Below, in pieces: positions 46,493 to 55,327 of a stretch of DNA of 64,000 nucleotides (within the stretch, counting starts at the first letter, position 1; each line of letters opens with the position of its first letter). The stretch is taken from assembly GCF_014647675.1 (NCBI RefSeq), contig NZ_BMPQ01000009.1, positions 157,198 through 221,197 on the forward strand. The letters run 5' to 3'. The DNA comes from Streptomyces flaveus (GTDB lineage: Bacteria; Actinomycetota; Actinomycetes; Streptomycetales; Streptomycetaceae). Below the pieces are notes generated by a model. It was given only the letters and a program-made list of their open reading frames with translations, searched no databases and was not told where the DNA came from. The position numbers were made by a program, and so were the translations under genes.

Positions 46493-46663
46493 ATCTACGC
46501 ATCAACGGCCATCCACACCTCCCCTCCGTGCACGATCGCCGACCAAAGTCGCACCACCGAAGACTTTCGGCGCGCCCCCTCCGCACGGACTCCAGACTTC
46601 CGTCAGGCATACCTCGCCCCGCGGCCGATGAGCGTGGGGGGTCCGCGGGGCGAGGATCCTGCC

Positions 46664-46864
46664 ATGAAGCAGGTTCTGGAGTTTCTCGGCGTGATCGCCT
46701 TCTTGCAGGGCGCGGCCGGCCTGGTGCACGAGTTCACCGACTGGGACATCGGCCTCGTACAACGAGTCGGCTTCCTCGACGACTACGAGATCTACGCGAG
46801 CGTCGCGCTGGTGGTTCTGTCGCTCGCGCTGTTCGCGGTCGCCGAGAGCCTGAGATCCGGGTGA
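46664..46864 (+). CDS. Small two-helix membrane protein
   Basis: 66 aa. Two hydrophobic segments (FLGVIAFLQGAAGLV and IYASVALVVLSLALFAVA) separated by an acidic loop (HEFTDWDIG). GAGGATCCTGCC precedes ATG 46664; an in-frame ATG at 46628 could lengthen it by 12 residues. It is divergent from the histidine kinase. Function unknown. Confidence 0.7.
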   Translation: MKQVLEFLGVIAFLQGAAGLVHEFTDWDIGLVQRVGFLDDYEIYASVALVVLSLALFAVAESLRSG

Positions 46865-46906
46865 CCGGCAGCGGTGACCAGCAGCCGCATGGGGGACGGC
46901 TGCTGG

Positions 46907-47299
46907 TCAGCAGCTGTAGTTGACCAGCCGGAACGACTCGTAGTGGTCCGCGGTGTAGTAGTCCTCCTGTTGCTCCTCACCCGTGACGATGCGGCGAGCA
47001 CCGCGGTCGTCGGAGCCGGGCGTGATCACCGTGTACTCGTGGTAATAGCCGGTGTTCTGGTCAGGAAGGATGCCTTCGCGGTTCTGGAAGACGGTGCCGT
47101 CCTGGGGGAAGGGGAAGGGGCCGCCCGACTCGATCAGGTCGAGCGTGTCGTGCGCCTGGGACGGCAGTGCGCTGTAGCAGACGTTGCCGACGGCGGTCGG
47201 CGCCGCGGTCGCGGGGACCGTGGCGGCGCCGCCGATGAGGAGGGCGGATGCGAGGGCGACCAGGGCGCCGATGCGAGTGGTGCGTGGGGGGAATCTCAT
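46907..47299 (-). CDS. Secreted guanyl-specific ribonuclease (RNase Sa family)
   Basis: 130 aa. Signal peptide about 1-32, then a mature domain closely resembling RNase Sa: CYSALPSQAHDTLDLI, GPFPFPQDG, VFQNREGILP, GYYHEYTVITPG. Catalytic residues E88, R103 and H119 keep the RNase Sa spacing (15 and 16), and cysteines 41 and 130 are 89 apart as in the Sa disulfide. It cleaves RNA 3' of guanosine outside the cell. ATG 47299 starts the signal peptide; ATG 47311 is an alternative. No barstar-like inhibitor gene is seen in the window. Confidence 0.95.
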   Translation of the reverse strand: MRFPPRTTRIGALVALASALLIGGAATVPATAAPTAVGNVCYSALPSQAHDTLDLIESGGPFPFPQDGTVFQNREGILPDQNTGYYHEYTVITPGSDDRGARRIVTGEEQQEDYYTADHYESFRLVNYSC

Positions 47300-47355
47300 G
47301 ACTCCTAGCATGACGCGCGTAGACAGTGGCATGTCAATGTCAAGGCCGACAATTT

Positions 47356-47401
47356 CGCCCGGCAAGTCGCATGATTTTTCCGGGAGTTAACCTGCCGGGC
47401 G
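47356..47401 (-). terminator. Inverted repeat after the DHFR-like gene
   Basis: Arms CGCCCGGCA (47356-47364) and TGCCGGGCG (47393-47401) are exact complements around a 28-nt AT-richer loop containing TTTTT. The repeat lies between the DHFR-like stop and the ribonuclease start and may separate their transcripts. Confidence 0.4.
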
Positions 47402-47416
47402 GCCGGCATATCGCCG

Positions 47417-48046
47417 CTACGCGGTCTCCGCCGGCAGCTCGTACGAGCCGTACTGCGGGCGCCCTGCCAGCTCATACGTGTGGATGGCGACACCCGTACT
47501 CGTGACGCGGGCCTCGGTGTGGGTGAACGCGGTCGGTACGGCGCCCTCGACGAGGAGACGGCGGCCCGTGCCGAGTACGACGGGGAAGGTCAGCAGGTGC
47601 ACGGTGTCGACCAGATCGAGCGCCAGGAGGGACTGGGCGAGGGCGCCACTGCCGTGGACCTGGAGTTCCCCGCCGGTGTTCTCCTTGATCGCGGTGACCT
47701 CCTTGGCGAGGTCGCCGCGGACGACCGTCGTACCGGCCCAGTCGGCCTGCGTCAGGGTCGACGAGGCGACGTACTTGGGCAGGGAGTTGAGCTTGCCCGC
47801 GACCGGGTCGCCCGGGTCGGTGACCCTGGGCCAGTGCGCGGCGAAGATCTCGTACGTACGGCGTCCGAGCAGGAACGCGCCCGCCCGGCCGAAGACCTCG
47901 TCGATGAACCGTCCGAAGTCCTCATCGCCGTACGGAACGCTCCAGCCGCCGTGCTCGAACCCGTCGCGCGTGTCCTCGTTGGGACCGCCGGGGGCCTGGT
48001 AGACGCCGTCGAGGGTGACGAAGCTGGTGAGGGTGAGCTTGCCCAT
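47417..48046 (-). CDS. Dihydrofolate-reductase-fold (RibD C-terminal) protein
   Basis: 209 aa. N-terminal LTLTSFVTLDGVYQAPGG, LLGRRTYEIF, KYVASSTL, GELQVHGSGALAQSLLA and FPVVLGTGRRLL are the conserved blocks of the RibD_C/YyaP-YwjB group. Members bind NADPH; few have known substrates. It is not a housekeeping DHFR. ATG 48046 has GGAAGG upstream. It is divergent from an SDR gene. Confidence 0.92.
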   Translation of the reverse strand: MGKLTLTSFVTLDGVYQAPGGPNEDTRDGFEHGGWSVPYGDEDFGRFIDEVFGRAGAFLLGRRTYEIFAAHWPRVTDPGDPVAGKLNSLPKYVASSTLTQADWAGTTVVRGDLAKEVTAIKENTGGELQVHGSGALAQSLLALDLVDTVHLLTFPVVLGTGRRLLVEGAVPTAFTHTEARVTSTGVAIHTYELAGRPQYGSYELPAETA

Positions 48047-48183
48047 GATGAGTGCCTTCCTTGGAAGGAGGTGGTGTCTCTGTCATCAGCTCAGACCGCT
48101 CTCGCGTCCGCAACTCATCGGTCCGTGGACTCGGAGTCCGTTTGCCGCCAGCACCGGGATGCGCCAGCCGGTGTGATGAAGCC

Positions 48184-48972
48184 ATGACTTCTCAAGAGCC
48201 CATGGCTTCTCAGGACCTCACGGACGCTTCTCGGAATCCGATGCACGGCAAGGTCGCCCTCGTGACCGGCGGCAGCCGCGGTATCGGAGCGGCCACGGCG
48301 CTCCGGCTCGCGCGGGACGGCGCGGACGTGGCCATCACGTACGTACAGGGCGAGGAAGCCGCGAAGGACGTCGTACGGGAGATCGAAGCGCTGGGCCGGC
48401 GAGGTCTGGCGCTGCGGGCGGACTCCGCGGACGCGGATGAGGCGGCGGGGGCGGTCGGGCGGACCGTTGAGGTGTTGGGGCGGCTCGACGTGCTGGTCAA
48501 CAACGTGGGTGTCGGGCTTCTGGGTCCGCTGCCGACACTGTCCCCCGCGGATGTGGACCGCATCCTCGCGGTCAATGTGCGCGGCGTTTTCCTCACCGCC
48601 CAGGCGGCTGCCGCGCATCTCGCCTCCGGCGGCCGCATCGTCACGATCGGCAGCTGCATGACGCAGCGCGTACCCGGTCCCGGCGGCACCCTCTACGCGA
48701 TGAGCAAGTCCGCGCTGACCGGCCTCACGAAGGCACTCGCGCGCGAGCTGGGCGATCGGAGCATCACCGCGAACATCGTCCACCCTGGGCCCATCGACAC
48801 CGACATGAACCCGGCGACAGGGCCGTACGCGGCGGCCCAGAGCGCGGTCACGGCTCTCGGTCGGTTCGGCTCCGCGGGGGAGGTGGCGTCGATGGTCGCG
48901 TACCTGGCGGGGGCTGAGGCGGGGTATGTGACGGGGGCGGAGTTCGCGGTGGATGGGGGGTATGCGGCCTGA
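48184..48972 (+). CDS. Short-chain dehydrogenase/reductase
   Basis: 262 aa. Cofactor motif TGGSRGIG (28-35), NNVG (106-109) and catalytic S157, Y171 and K175 (YAMSK). It ends with the classical C-terminal GAEFAVDGGY, so it is an oxidoreductase of the FabG-like classical group. ATG 48184 was chosen; the ribosome site is weak and other in-frame starts upstream lack homology. Substrate unknown. Confidence 0.92.
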   Translation: MTSQEPMASQDLTDASRNPMHGKVALVTGGSRGIGAATALRLARDGADVAITYVQGEEAAKDVVREIEALGRRGLALRADSADADEAAGAVGRTVEVLGRLDVLVNNVGVGLLGPLPTLSPADVDRILAVNVRGVFLTAQAAAAHLASGGRIVTIGSCMTQRVPGPGGTLYAMSKSALTGLTKALARELGDRSITANIVHPGPIDTDMNPATGPYAAAQSAVTALGRFGSAGEVASMVAYLAGAEAGYVTGAEFAVDGGYAA

Positions 48973-49038
48973 GGTAACAGGCTGCCGTGTCATCGCGGCC
49001 TGAGGCGCCCGGCGGGATCCCTGGGATTCCCTGCGGAT

Positions 49039-50049
49039 TCAGGGCAGGTCCCGCTCGACCCGGTGCAGATAGCTGAAGTCGTGGTCATCCCGGGCCTCGC
49101 TCAGCGGACGGATCTCCCGGGTGGCCACGTTGAGCGCATAGCCGCTGCCCACACCCAGGAGCCACCCGACGTCGGGCACGACCAGGGCGCCCAGAGCAGC
49201 GGCGGACACCGCCACTGTGACCGTCACTCCCCGGCTCACCCACGCCATCCGGCTACTCTTCGCCGCTCCCCGGTAGTCCTGGACGGCGTCCTTCAGCTCC
49301 GCCTTCAGCTGGGCCAGCACATCGGCGGGGTGGTCGTAGTCGCGCCGCAGGTCTCCGACCATGCGGTGGAGGGCCCTCATCAGGCGCAGCCGCTCGTCGC
49401 GGTAGCGCTCGCGGAAGGCGAGGACGTCGGCGGTGGCAGTGCCCGGGGCGGGGACAGGCAGCAGCTTGCCCAGCTCGATCTCCCAGGCGGGCACACGGTC
49501 CCGAGTGGGGGCGCTCCAGGCCCGCCTGTAGGCGTCATCGCTTTCCGTGTAGGGGACGTACGAGGCATACCTGCCGCACGTCAGCTCGCGGACCGTGACA
49601 CCGACGATTAGCTGCCATACCTCTGCCGGTACTACGAGGCTCCAGAAACCCCGGTCCCGGTTCGGAACGGCCAGCTCGCGCCGGACCAGCTCCCGCTCCA
49701 ACCAGTAGCTCAGTTTCGAGCCGTAGATGACGGCGCTCGGTCCGGCCAGCAACCGCTCGCGGTTCGCATCCAGGTACTGCAGCTCCTGTATCAGTACCTG
49801 TGAGGCCAGACTGCCGCGGAACGCACCCCCAAAACGGGGGTCGTCCAGTGAATCCATGGATTGGCGGTCGAAGGTGAGCGGCGTATAGAGGGCCTGGCTC
49901 CTCAAGTCCTCCAACTCCCTGGAGACGGCGGCGCTGTAGACCTCCGGGTCTCGCGGTACGACCGAGGCGAGGCCGTCCCAGTAGAGCAGCGCCTGATGGA
50001 CAATCTCCGTGGGCGGCGTCACCAAGGGGTAATAGAGCAGAACCGCCAT
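49039..50049 (-). CDS. DUF6236-like hypothetical protein
   Basis: 336 aa. The start MAVLLYYPLVTPP and ALLYWDGLASVVPRD fit the DUF6236 pattern of phage-defence-like or hypothetical actinobacterial proteins. The middle is soluble and mixed alpha/beta. Near the C-terminus is a long helix (about 205-255) then a hydrophobic hairpin (about 270-300, VTVTVAVSAAALGALVVPDVGWLLGVGSG) that could insert in the membrane. GGGGAG precedes ATG 50049. Function unknown; it is downstream of allantoicase on the same strand but probably unrelated. Confidence 0.75.
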   Translation of the reverse strand: MAVLLYYPLVTPPTEIVHQALLYWDGLASVVPRDPEVYSAAVSRELEDLRSQALYTPLTFDRQSMDSLDDPRFGGAFRGSLASQVLIQELQYLDANRERLLAGPSAVIYGSKLSYWLERELVRRELAVPNRDRGFWSLVVPAEVWQLIVGVTVRELTCGRYASYVPYTESDDAYRRAWSAPTRDRVPAWEIELGKLLPVPAPGTATADVLAFRERYRDERLRLMRALHRMVGDLRRDYDHPADVLAQLKAELKDAVQDYRGAAKSSRMAWVSRGVTVTVAVSAAALGALVVPDVGWLLGVGSGYALNVATREIRPLSEARDDHDFSYLHRVERDLP

Positions 50050-50159
50050 CACATCTCCCCGCGCACTGAACTTCCCGCCTACAGGCGGTAGTTCACCGTA
50101 GCGGAACGCGACGGTGCGGAGGACCGCACCGGGGCTTCCGGCCGTGCGCCCCTCGGAGG

Positions 50160-51263
50160 TCAGCCAGCCACCTCCCGAAGCCGCGCCACCCCCTCCTCCG
50201 TCAGCGACCCGAACAGCCGCAACCGCGAAATCCCCCCGTCCGGGAAGATGTCCACGCGCGCGTGCGTACCCACGACCGGCCCGGACAGGACGAAGCGATG
50301 GTTCGTGTCCGGCTGGAGACGGGTGCGGGGCAGGACCTCGGCCCAGTCGCCGCTCTCGGTGTCCCTCACCGACACCGAGGCCCACCCGGCCGAGTTGCCC
50401 TTCAGATACGCCGTGTCGATCTCGATCGCCCGGATCTCGGAGCGGGCGACGAGCCGGTAGCGGATCCAGTCGTGGCCCGTGTCGCGACGGCGGCGTGTCT
50501 CCCAGCACTCGTGCATCGCGCGGGAACGGCCCGGCTGGATGGTGTTGGTGGCGGGCGAGTAGAAGAGGTTGGACGCGTCCTCGACCTGGCCGCCGTTCTC
50601 CAGGGCCACGACGTCGAAGGTGCCGAGCACGGTCAGCCACTCGGGGTCCGGCACGACCTCGCCGTACACGCGGAGGCGGGCGATGCCCCCGTCGGGATGC
50701 TGGTTGACGCGCAGATGCGTGAAGCGCTGCTCCAGGGAGACGTCGAAGCCGTTGGCCGCGTGGCCGCCAACGGCCGTACGGGGCACGAGAGTCGTCCACT
50801 TCACGTCGTCCGACAGCAACTCCTCCGGCGACGGAGACCCCGGCACCGACACACCCTCCACCGACACCGCCTGCGGATAGTTGCCACGGAAGTGCGCGGT
50901 GTCGACGACGATGCCGCGTACGACTCCGGGGGCGCCCAGGCGTACGAGCGCCCAGTCGTGGTCCTCGGCCGTGGGCCACGGATGCTCGGCGGAGGCGCCC
51001 CGGCGGCGCCGTGTCTCCCAGCCGTCCATGATCTTGCCCTTGTGCCCGAAGTGCTCGGGGTCGAACTCGGCGCGCTCGGGCACGAGCAGGTTCTCGCGCT
51101 GGGCGAAGAACTCGTCGTTGGCGGCGATGACACCGGCGCCGAGGCGGCGGTCGGCGAGGTTGGCGTACCGCGTGAAGGGGAAGTCGGCGGTGCGGTAGTC
51201 CGCGTACGGATCGCCGCCTCCGTACGGGCTCGCGTCGCCGGTGAAGCCAGGTGTCGCCGTCAC
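50160..51263 (-). CDS. alc: Allantoicase
   Basis: 367 aa with two tandem allantoicase domains. Each has the pair of motifs GKIMDGWETRRRR / MHECWETRRRR, then IDTAHFRGNYPQ / IDTAYLKGNSAGW, and HPDGGIARLR / FPDGGISRLR. It hydrolyses allantoate to ureidoglycolate and urea. GTG 51263 starts 5 nt after the allantoinase stop, so the two are one operon (allB-alc). Regulation is likely through the divergent IclR-type repressor. Confidence 0.96.
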   Translation of the reverse strand: MTATPGFTGDASPYGGGDPYADYRTADFPFTRYANLADRRLGAGVIAANDEFFAQRENLLVPERAEFDPEHFGHKGKIMDGWETRRRRGASAEHPWPTAEDHDWALVRLGAPGVVRGIVVDTAHFRGNYPQAVSVEGVSVPGSPSPEELLSDDVKWTTLVPRTAVGGHAANGFDVSLEQRFTHLRVNQHPDGGIARLRVYGEVVPDPEWLTVLGTFDVVALENGGQVEDASNLFYSPATNTIQPGRSRAMHECWETRRRRDTGHDWIRYRLVARSEIRAIEIDTAYLKGNSAGWASVSVRDTESGDWAEVLPRTRLQPDTNHRFVLSGPVVGTHARVDIFPDGGISRLRLFGSLTEEGVARLREVAG

Positions 51264-51268
51264 GTTGA

Positions 51269-52639
51269 TCAGCTGTTCCTTTCGAGAAGTCGGCCGGTGG
51301 GCTCGCCGAACTCGCCGTCGGCCACGATGCGTTCGCCGCGCAACCAGGTGGACTTGACGACGCCGTGCAGGGTCCGGCCCGCGTACGCCGTGACCCGGTT
51401 GCGGTGGTGCAGCGCGGCGGGGTCGACGGTGAAGGTCTCCTCGGGCGCGAGGACCGCGAAGTCGGCGTCGCGGCCGGCCTCGATGGCGCCCTTCTGGGAG
51501 AGCCCGGCCAGTTCGGCGGGGCGCGCGGACATCCAGCGAACGACGTCCTCGAGGGAGCGGCCCCGTCTGCGTGCCTCCGTCCAGATCGCCGAAAGGCCCA
51601 GCTGGAGCGAGGAGATGCCGCCCCAGGCGGTGGCGAAGTCGGCCGTCTTGAGGTCGGCGGTGGAGGGTGAGTGGTCGGACACGATGCAGTCGATCGTGCC
51701 GTCGATCAGGCCCTGCCACAGCGCGTCCTGGTTGGCCGCCTCACGGATCGGCGGACAGCACTTGAACTCGCTGGCCCCGTCCGGGACTTCCTCGGCCGTG
51801 AGCGTGAGGTAGTGCGGACAGGACTCTACGGTCAGCCGTACGCCCTCCCGCTTGGCGGCGGCGATCAGTGGCAGCGCGTCACTGGACGAGAGGTGCAGCA
51901 CGTGCACGCGCGCGTGCAGGCGCCCTGCCTGCGCGATGAGCTGGGCGATGGCGGTGTTCTCAGCGTCGCGCGGCCTGGAGGCGAGGAAGTCGGCGTAGTT
52001 GCCGCCGCTCCTCTGGGGGGCGGCGGCGAGCTGGTGCGGGTCCTCGGCGTGCACGATCAGCAGGCCGTCGAATCCGGCGATCTCGGCCAGCGAACGGGCG
52101 AGTTGCTCCTGGTCCAGCTCGGGGAACTCGTCGACTCCGGAGGGCGAGAGGAACGCCTTGAAGCCGAAGACTCCGGCGTCGTGCAGCGGTCGCAGGTCCT
52201 TGACGTTGTCGGGCAGAGCCCCGCCCCAGAAGCCGACGTCGATGTGCGCCTTGGACCGGGCGACGTCCTTCTTGGTACGAAGGTGGTCGACCGTCGTGGT
52301 CGGCGGAAGGGAGTTGAGGGGCATGTCGATCAGCGTCGTGATGCCGCCGGCCGCCGCGGCGCGGGTGGCGGTCCAGAAGCCCTCCCACTCCGTGCGGCCC
52401 GGGTCGTTGACGTGCACGTGGGTGTCGACGAGACCGGGCAGCAGGACGTCGTCGCCGAAGTCCTCGAGCCGCGCTCCGGGGGGCACTTCGGCGTCGTACG
52501 GCAGTACGCCCGCGATCTTGCCCGCGGCGACCGCGACCGAGGCGGCGCGCGTCCCTTCGGGAGTGATGACGCGCGTCGAGCGCAGGACCAGTTCGCCCCG
52601 CCCTTCGCCCTGTCCCTCGCTCCATCCGTCGTCGGACAC
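51269..52639 (-). CDS. allB: Allantoinase
   Basis: 456 aa amidohydrolase. Metal ligands: H74 and H76 (THVHVND), carboxylated K161 (FGFKAFLSPSG), H197 (IVHAEDP), a later HLSSSDAL histidine and the SDHSP aspartate. It opens allantoin to allantoate. GTG 52639 has AGAGGGG 6 nt upstream. First gene of the allB-alc operon, divergent from the IclR regulator. Confidence 0.96.
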   Translation of the reverse strand: MSDDGWSEGQGEGRGELVLRSTRVITPEGTRAASVAVAAGKIAGVLPYDAEVPPGARLEDFGDDVLLPGLVDTHVHVNDPGRTEWEGFWTATRAAAAGGITTLIDMPLNSLPPTTTVDHLRTKKDVARSKAHIDVGFWGGALPDNVKDLRPLHDAGVFGFKAFLSPSGVDEFPELDQEQLARSLAEIAGFDGLLIVHAEDPHQLAAAPQRSGGNYADFLASRPRDAENTAIAQLIAQAGRLHARVHVLHLSSSDALPLIAAAKREGVRLTVESCPHYLTLTAEEVPDGASEFKCCPPIREAANQDALWQGLIDGTIDCIVSDHSPSTADLKTADFATAWGGISSLQLGLSAIWTEARRRGRSLEDVVRWMSARPAELAGLSQKGAIEAGRDADFAVLAPEETFTVDPAALHHRNRVTAYAGRTLHGVVKSTWLRGERIVADGEFGEPTGRLLERNS

Positions 52640-52695
52640 CCGGACCCCTCTCTGCCGTACCGTTCCGCTGCTTCCGCCTCTTCCACAATGCGAAA

Positions 52696-52781
52696 TTCAA
52701 CGTTATGTTGAAGAGTCTTCACCGCGGGCCCTGCCCCGTCAAGAGCGCGCCCCTATGCCTAGCGCCTTCCGTAAAGCGGAA
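52696..52781. promoter_or_regulatory. allB/allR intergenic operators
   Basis: Two dyads lie in the 243-bp gap. TTCAAC-GTTAT-GTTGAA (52696-52712) is 57 nt from the allB start. TTCCG-TAAAG-CGGAA (52767-52781) is a textbook IclR-family dyad (TTCCG-N5-CGGAA). The second shares TTCC-N7-GGAA with the aceB promoter at 55334-55348. AllR of S. coelicolor is known to control allantoin genes; the exact site assignment here is inferred. Confidence 0.65.
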
Positions 52782-52882
52782 TTAATCTTCCATCAAGCAG
52801 AACGTAGTTATCCGCAGCCGGTCAGTCAACAAACCGACCGGCCGATAGGCTTCCCCTCCTGCCGGACCTGAAAGGAACGCCC

Positions 52883-53701
52883 GTGCCGACGCCCAGCGCC
52901 AGCGACGCCCCCGCGGATGCCTCCGCATCGAAGACTTCCGCACCCAGCGGTGGCGTCCAGTCCCTCGAGCGCGCCTTCGACCTGCTGGAGAGAATGGCGG
53001 ACGCGGGCGGCGAGGTCGGCCTCAGCGAGCTCTCCGTGAGCAGCGGACTCCCGCTGCCGACGATCCACCGGCTGATGCGCACGCTGGTGGCCTGCGGTTA
53101 CGTACGCCAGCAGACCAACCGGCGGTACGCGCTCGGCCCCCGCCTGATCCGCCTCGGCGAGTCCGCGTCCCGGCTGCTCGGCACCTGGGCTCGGCCCTAC
53201 CTGGCCCGCCTGGTCGAGGAGACCGGCGAGACGGCGAACATGGCACTGCTCGACGGCGACGAGATCGTGTACGTCGCCCAGGTCCCGTCCAAGCACTCGA
53301 TGCGGATGTTCACCGAGGTCGGCCGCCGGGTGCTGCCGCACTCCACCGGCGTCGGCAAGGCGCTGCTCGCGCACCTCCCGGCGAACGAGGTGCGCGCACT
53401 GCTGTCCCGCACGGGCATGCCGGCCGCCACAGAGAAGACGATCACCACGCCGGACGCATTCCTCACCGCACTCGAAGAGGTACGCCGCTCCGGGTACGCG
53501 GTGGACGACAACGAGCAGGAGATCGGCGTCCGCTGCCTCGCCGTCTCCGTGCCCAACTCCCCCACCGCGGCGGCGATTTCGATCTCCGGCCCGGCCGGCC
53601 GCGTCACGGAGACGATGACGGAGAAGACCGTGCCCGTGCTGCAGCAGATCGCGATGGAACTGTCGGAGGCACTGGCGAGCTCGGGGCCAAGCGCCCCGTA
53701 A
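52883..53701 (+). CDS. allR: IclR-family regulator, AllR-like
   Basis: 272 aa. N-terminal winged HTH (about 24-90; VQSLERAFDLLERMADAGGE, LSELSVSSGLPLPTIHRLMRTLV) and a C-terminal IclR effector domain (about 100-265; LPHSTGVGKALLAHLP, EIGVRCLAVSVPN). Divergence from allB and the IclR dyads between them identify it as the allantoin-pathway repressor, which in relatives responds to ureides or glyoxylate-type signals. The stop codon sits in the loop of a GCGCCCC/GGGGCGC stem (53691-53708). Confidence 0.9.
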   Translation: MPTPSASDAPADASASKTSAPSGGVQSLERAFDLLERMADAGGEVGLSELSVSSGLPLPTIHRLMRTLVACGYVRQQTNRRYALGPRLIRLGESASRLLGTWARPYLARLVEETGETANMALLDGDEIVYVAQVPSKHSMRMFTEVGRRVLPHSTGVGKALLAHLPANEVRALLSRTGMPAATEKTITTPDAFLTALEEVRRSGYAVDDNEQEIGVRCLAVSVPNSPTAAAISISGPAGRVTETMTEKTVPVLQQIAMELSEALASSGPSAP

Positions 53702-54170
53702 GGGGCGCGGGGCTGTATCGATTTACGGCTCCACCGCGTGAGGGGGCTGCGCCCCAGGCTCCCGCCAGGGGGTGGTGGGTAACATGTCGTGTCGCGGCTG
53801 CGGGTGCGTCGTGGCTGGTCGCGCAGTTCCCCGCGCCCCTAAAAGCAAAAGCCTGCGGCTGCCCGTGCCCCCAGAAAAGTTCGCGCCCTGAGCAAGTCCG
53901 CGCCGGGGGGAGCCCGCACCCCCAACTACCCGCAGTTTCCCTCCGGCGGGAGGGGTCGTGGGCCGGTGCGTCGTATGCCCGTCGCTTAGGTTCTGTCTCG
54001 GAGGACCAGGGCCTTGTACCAGGCCAGGGCCGTATGCCCGCCCTGCGACGGGCTGACGCACCGGCCCACGACCCCGCACCCCCCACCCACCCAGGGGCGC
54101 GGGGAACTGCGCGACCAGCCACCCACAAACCCGCACCCAAAAACCGCCCAACCGCCGGAGGCAGTGGCGC
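53691..54170. repeat. Dispersed palindromic repeat, long copy (C)
   Basis: No gene in the 469 nt between allR and the next stop. It opens with a terminator-like stem over the allR stop codon. Then come outer arms at 53813-53840 and 54093-54120 (exact complements, 28 bp) and inner arms at 53952-53972 and 54055-54075 (21 bp, perfect), beginning GGGGTCGTGGGCC. The inner arms enclose TATGCCCGTCGCTTAG and CTGCGACGGGC. Order and spacing match copy B 31 kb away. Confidence 0.85.
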
Positions 54171-54455
54171 TCAGCGGCGCGGCTCCCCGAACAGATCCAC
54201 CGCGCTACGCACTTCCTGCAGACGCGGCGCCAGCGCGCTCACCGACCCGATGGAGCCGGCGATCAGCAGCAGCGAGCGGCGCAGCCGCGGTACCTCCGGG
54301 ATGCCACTGACCGTCATCGCGGCGAGCGCGGCGAGTTCGTCCTCCGCGATCCCGCGATCCGGGAACTCGGCCGGATGCGCGGCGAGTTCGCGGCGCAGCC
54401 TGGACACCGCGGTCCTGAGCTCCGCCACCCTTGGATCCTCGTCGCTGCCGGTCAC
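54171..54455 (-). CDS. Small conserved hypothetical protein (DUF5955-like)
   Basis: 94 aa from GTG 54455, which has GAGG 6 nt upstream. Helical and charged: DEDPRVAELRTAVSRLRREL, IAEDELAALAAM, RLRRSLLLIAGSIGSVSALAPRL. The pattern fits the small DUF5955-type Streptomyces proteins. No membrane anchor is certain (RSLLLIAGSIGSV is a short hydrophobic patch). Function unknown. The open frame extends upstream without conserved sequence. Confidence 0.7.
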   Translation of the reverse strand: MTGSDEDPRVAELRTAVSRLRRELAAHPAEFPDRGIAEDELAALAAMTVSGIPEVPRLRRSLLLIAGSIGSVSALAPRLQEVRSAVDLFGEPRR

Positions 54456-54673
54456 TGGCCGCCTCTGCCCCAAGCTCCGCAACACAGCTCTCCCCCCTCG
54501 CACTCCTTCGTGCGCCGGACGTACTGCCTCTGTCGGGCGCCCCGTGGCGTTGGTCAGGCACCGGGGGGCCGCGGGCCAGTAAACGCCACCCGGAGCGGTG
54601 GGCGCCACTCCGAGAGCCGAAATTCAGTCCATGGAAACCATGAACTCGCCCCGGCGTCAGGTATTCAGGAGGC

Positions 54674-55273
54674 ATGACAGCGAAACGGGACCAGGTGGCG
54701 GGGCTGCTGCTCGCGGCGGGCGGGGGCCGACGGCTCGGCGGGCGGCCCAAGGCGCTGCTCGAGCACCGGGGGCGCCCCCTCGTCGAGTACGCGGCGGGGG
54801 TGCTGCTTGCGGGCGGCTGCGCCCGGGTGCATGTGGTCCTGGGGGCGCGGGCGGACCTCGTACGTTCCAGGGCCGTACTGCCCGGCTGCGTCCTCGTCGA
54901 CAACGCGCAGTGGGAGGAGGGCATGGGCACCTCCCTGCGCGCCGGGCTCGACTCGCTGGCCGGTACGGGGGCGCGGGCCGCCGTGGTGTCGCTGGTCGAC
55001 CAGCCCGGCATCGGGCCGGAGGCGGTGGCCCGCGTGCTCGCCGCGTACGACTCCGAGGCATCGCTCGCGGCAGCCGCGTACGACGGCGTACGCGGGCATC
55101 CCGTGCTGTTCGGCGCCGACCACTGGCCAGGCATCATCGCGACTGCGGTCGGGGATCGCGGGGCACGCGCCTATCTGAAGGCTCACGACGACGCGATCAC
55201 GCTCGTCGAGTGCGGTGATGTGGCGCAGGCGTACGACATCGACACGGAAAGCGATCTGATCCACCTCGAGTGA
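54674..55273 (+). CDS. MobA/MocA-like molybdopterin nucleotidyltransferase
   Basis: 199 aa. GT-A nucleotidyltransferase: GLLLAAGGGRRLGGRPKALL (10-29) is the NTP-binding signature, DNAQWEEGMGTSLRAGL and VDQPGI follow. Relatives attach CMP or GMP to molybdopterin for xanthine-dehydrogenase-type enzymes. That would suit a purine-to-allantoin locus, although no xanthine dehydrogenase is inside the window. AGGAGGC precedes ATG 54674. It is upstream of aceB on the same strand. Confidence 0.85.
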   Translation: MTAKRDQVAGLLLAAGGGRRLGGRPKALLEHRGRPLVEYAAGVLLAGGCARVHVVLGARADLVRSRAVLPGCVLVDNAQWEEGMGTSLRAGLDSLAGTGARAAVVSLVDQPGIGPEAVARVLAAYDSEASLAAAAYDGVRGHPVLFGADHWPGIIATAVGDRGARAYLKAHDDAITLVECGDVAQAYDIDTESDLIHLE

Positions 55274-55327
55274 CTCAGAGAATCTTGTGACTCGGATGAC
55301 TCGGAGAATCCTGACATCAACAAAACA

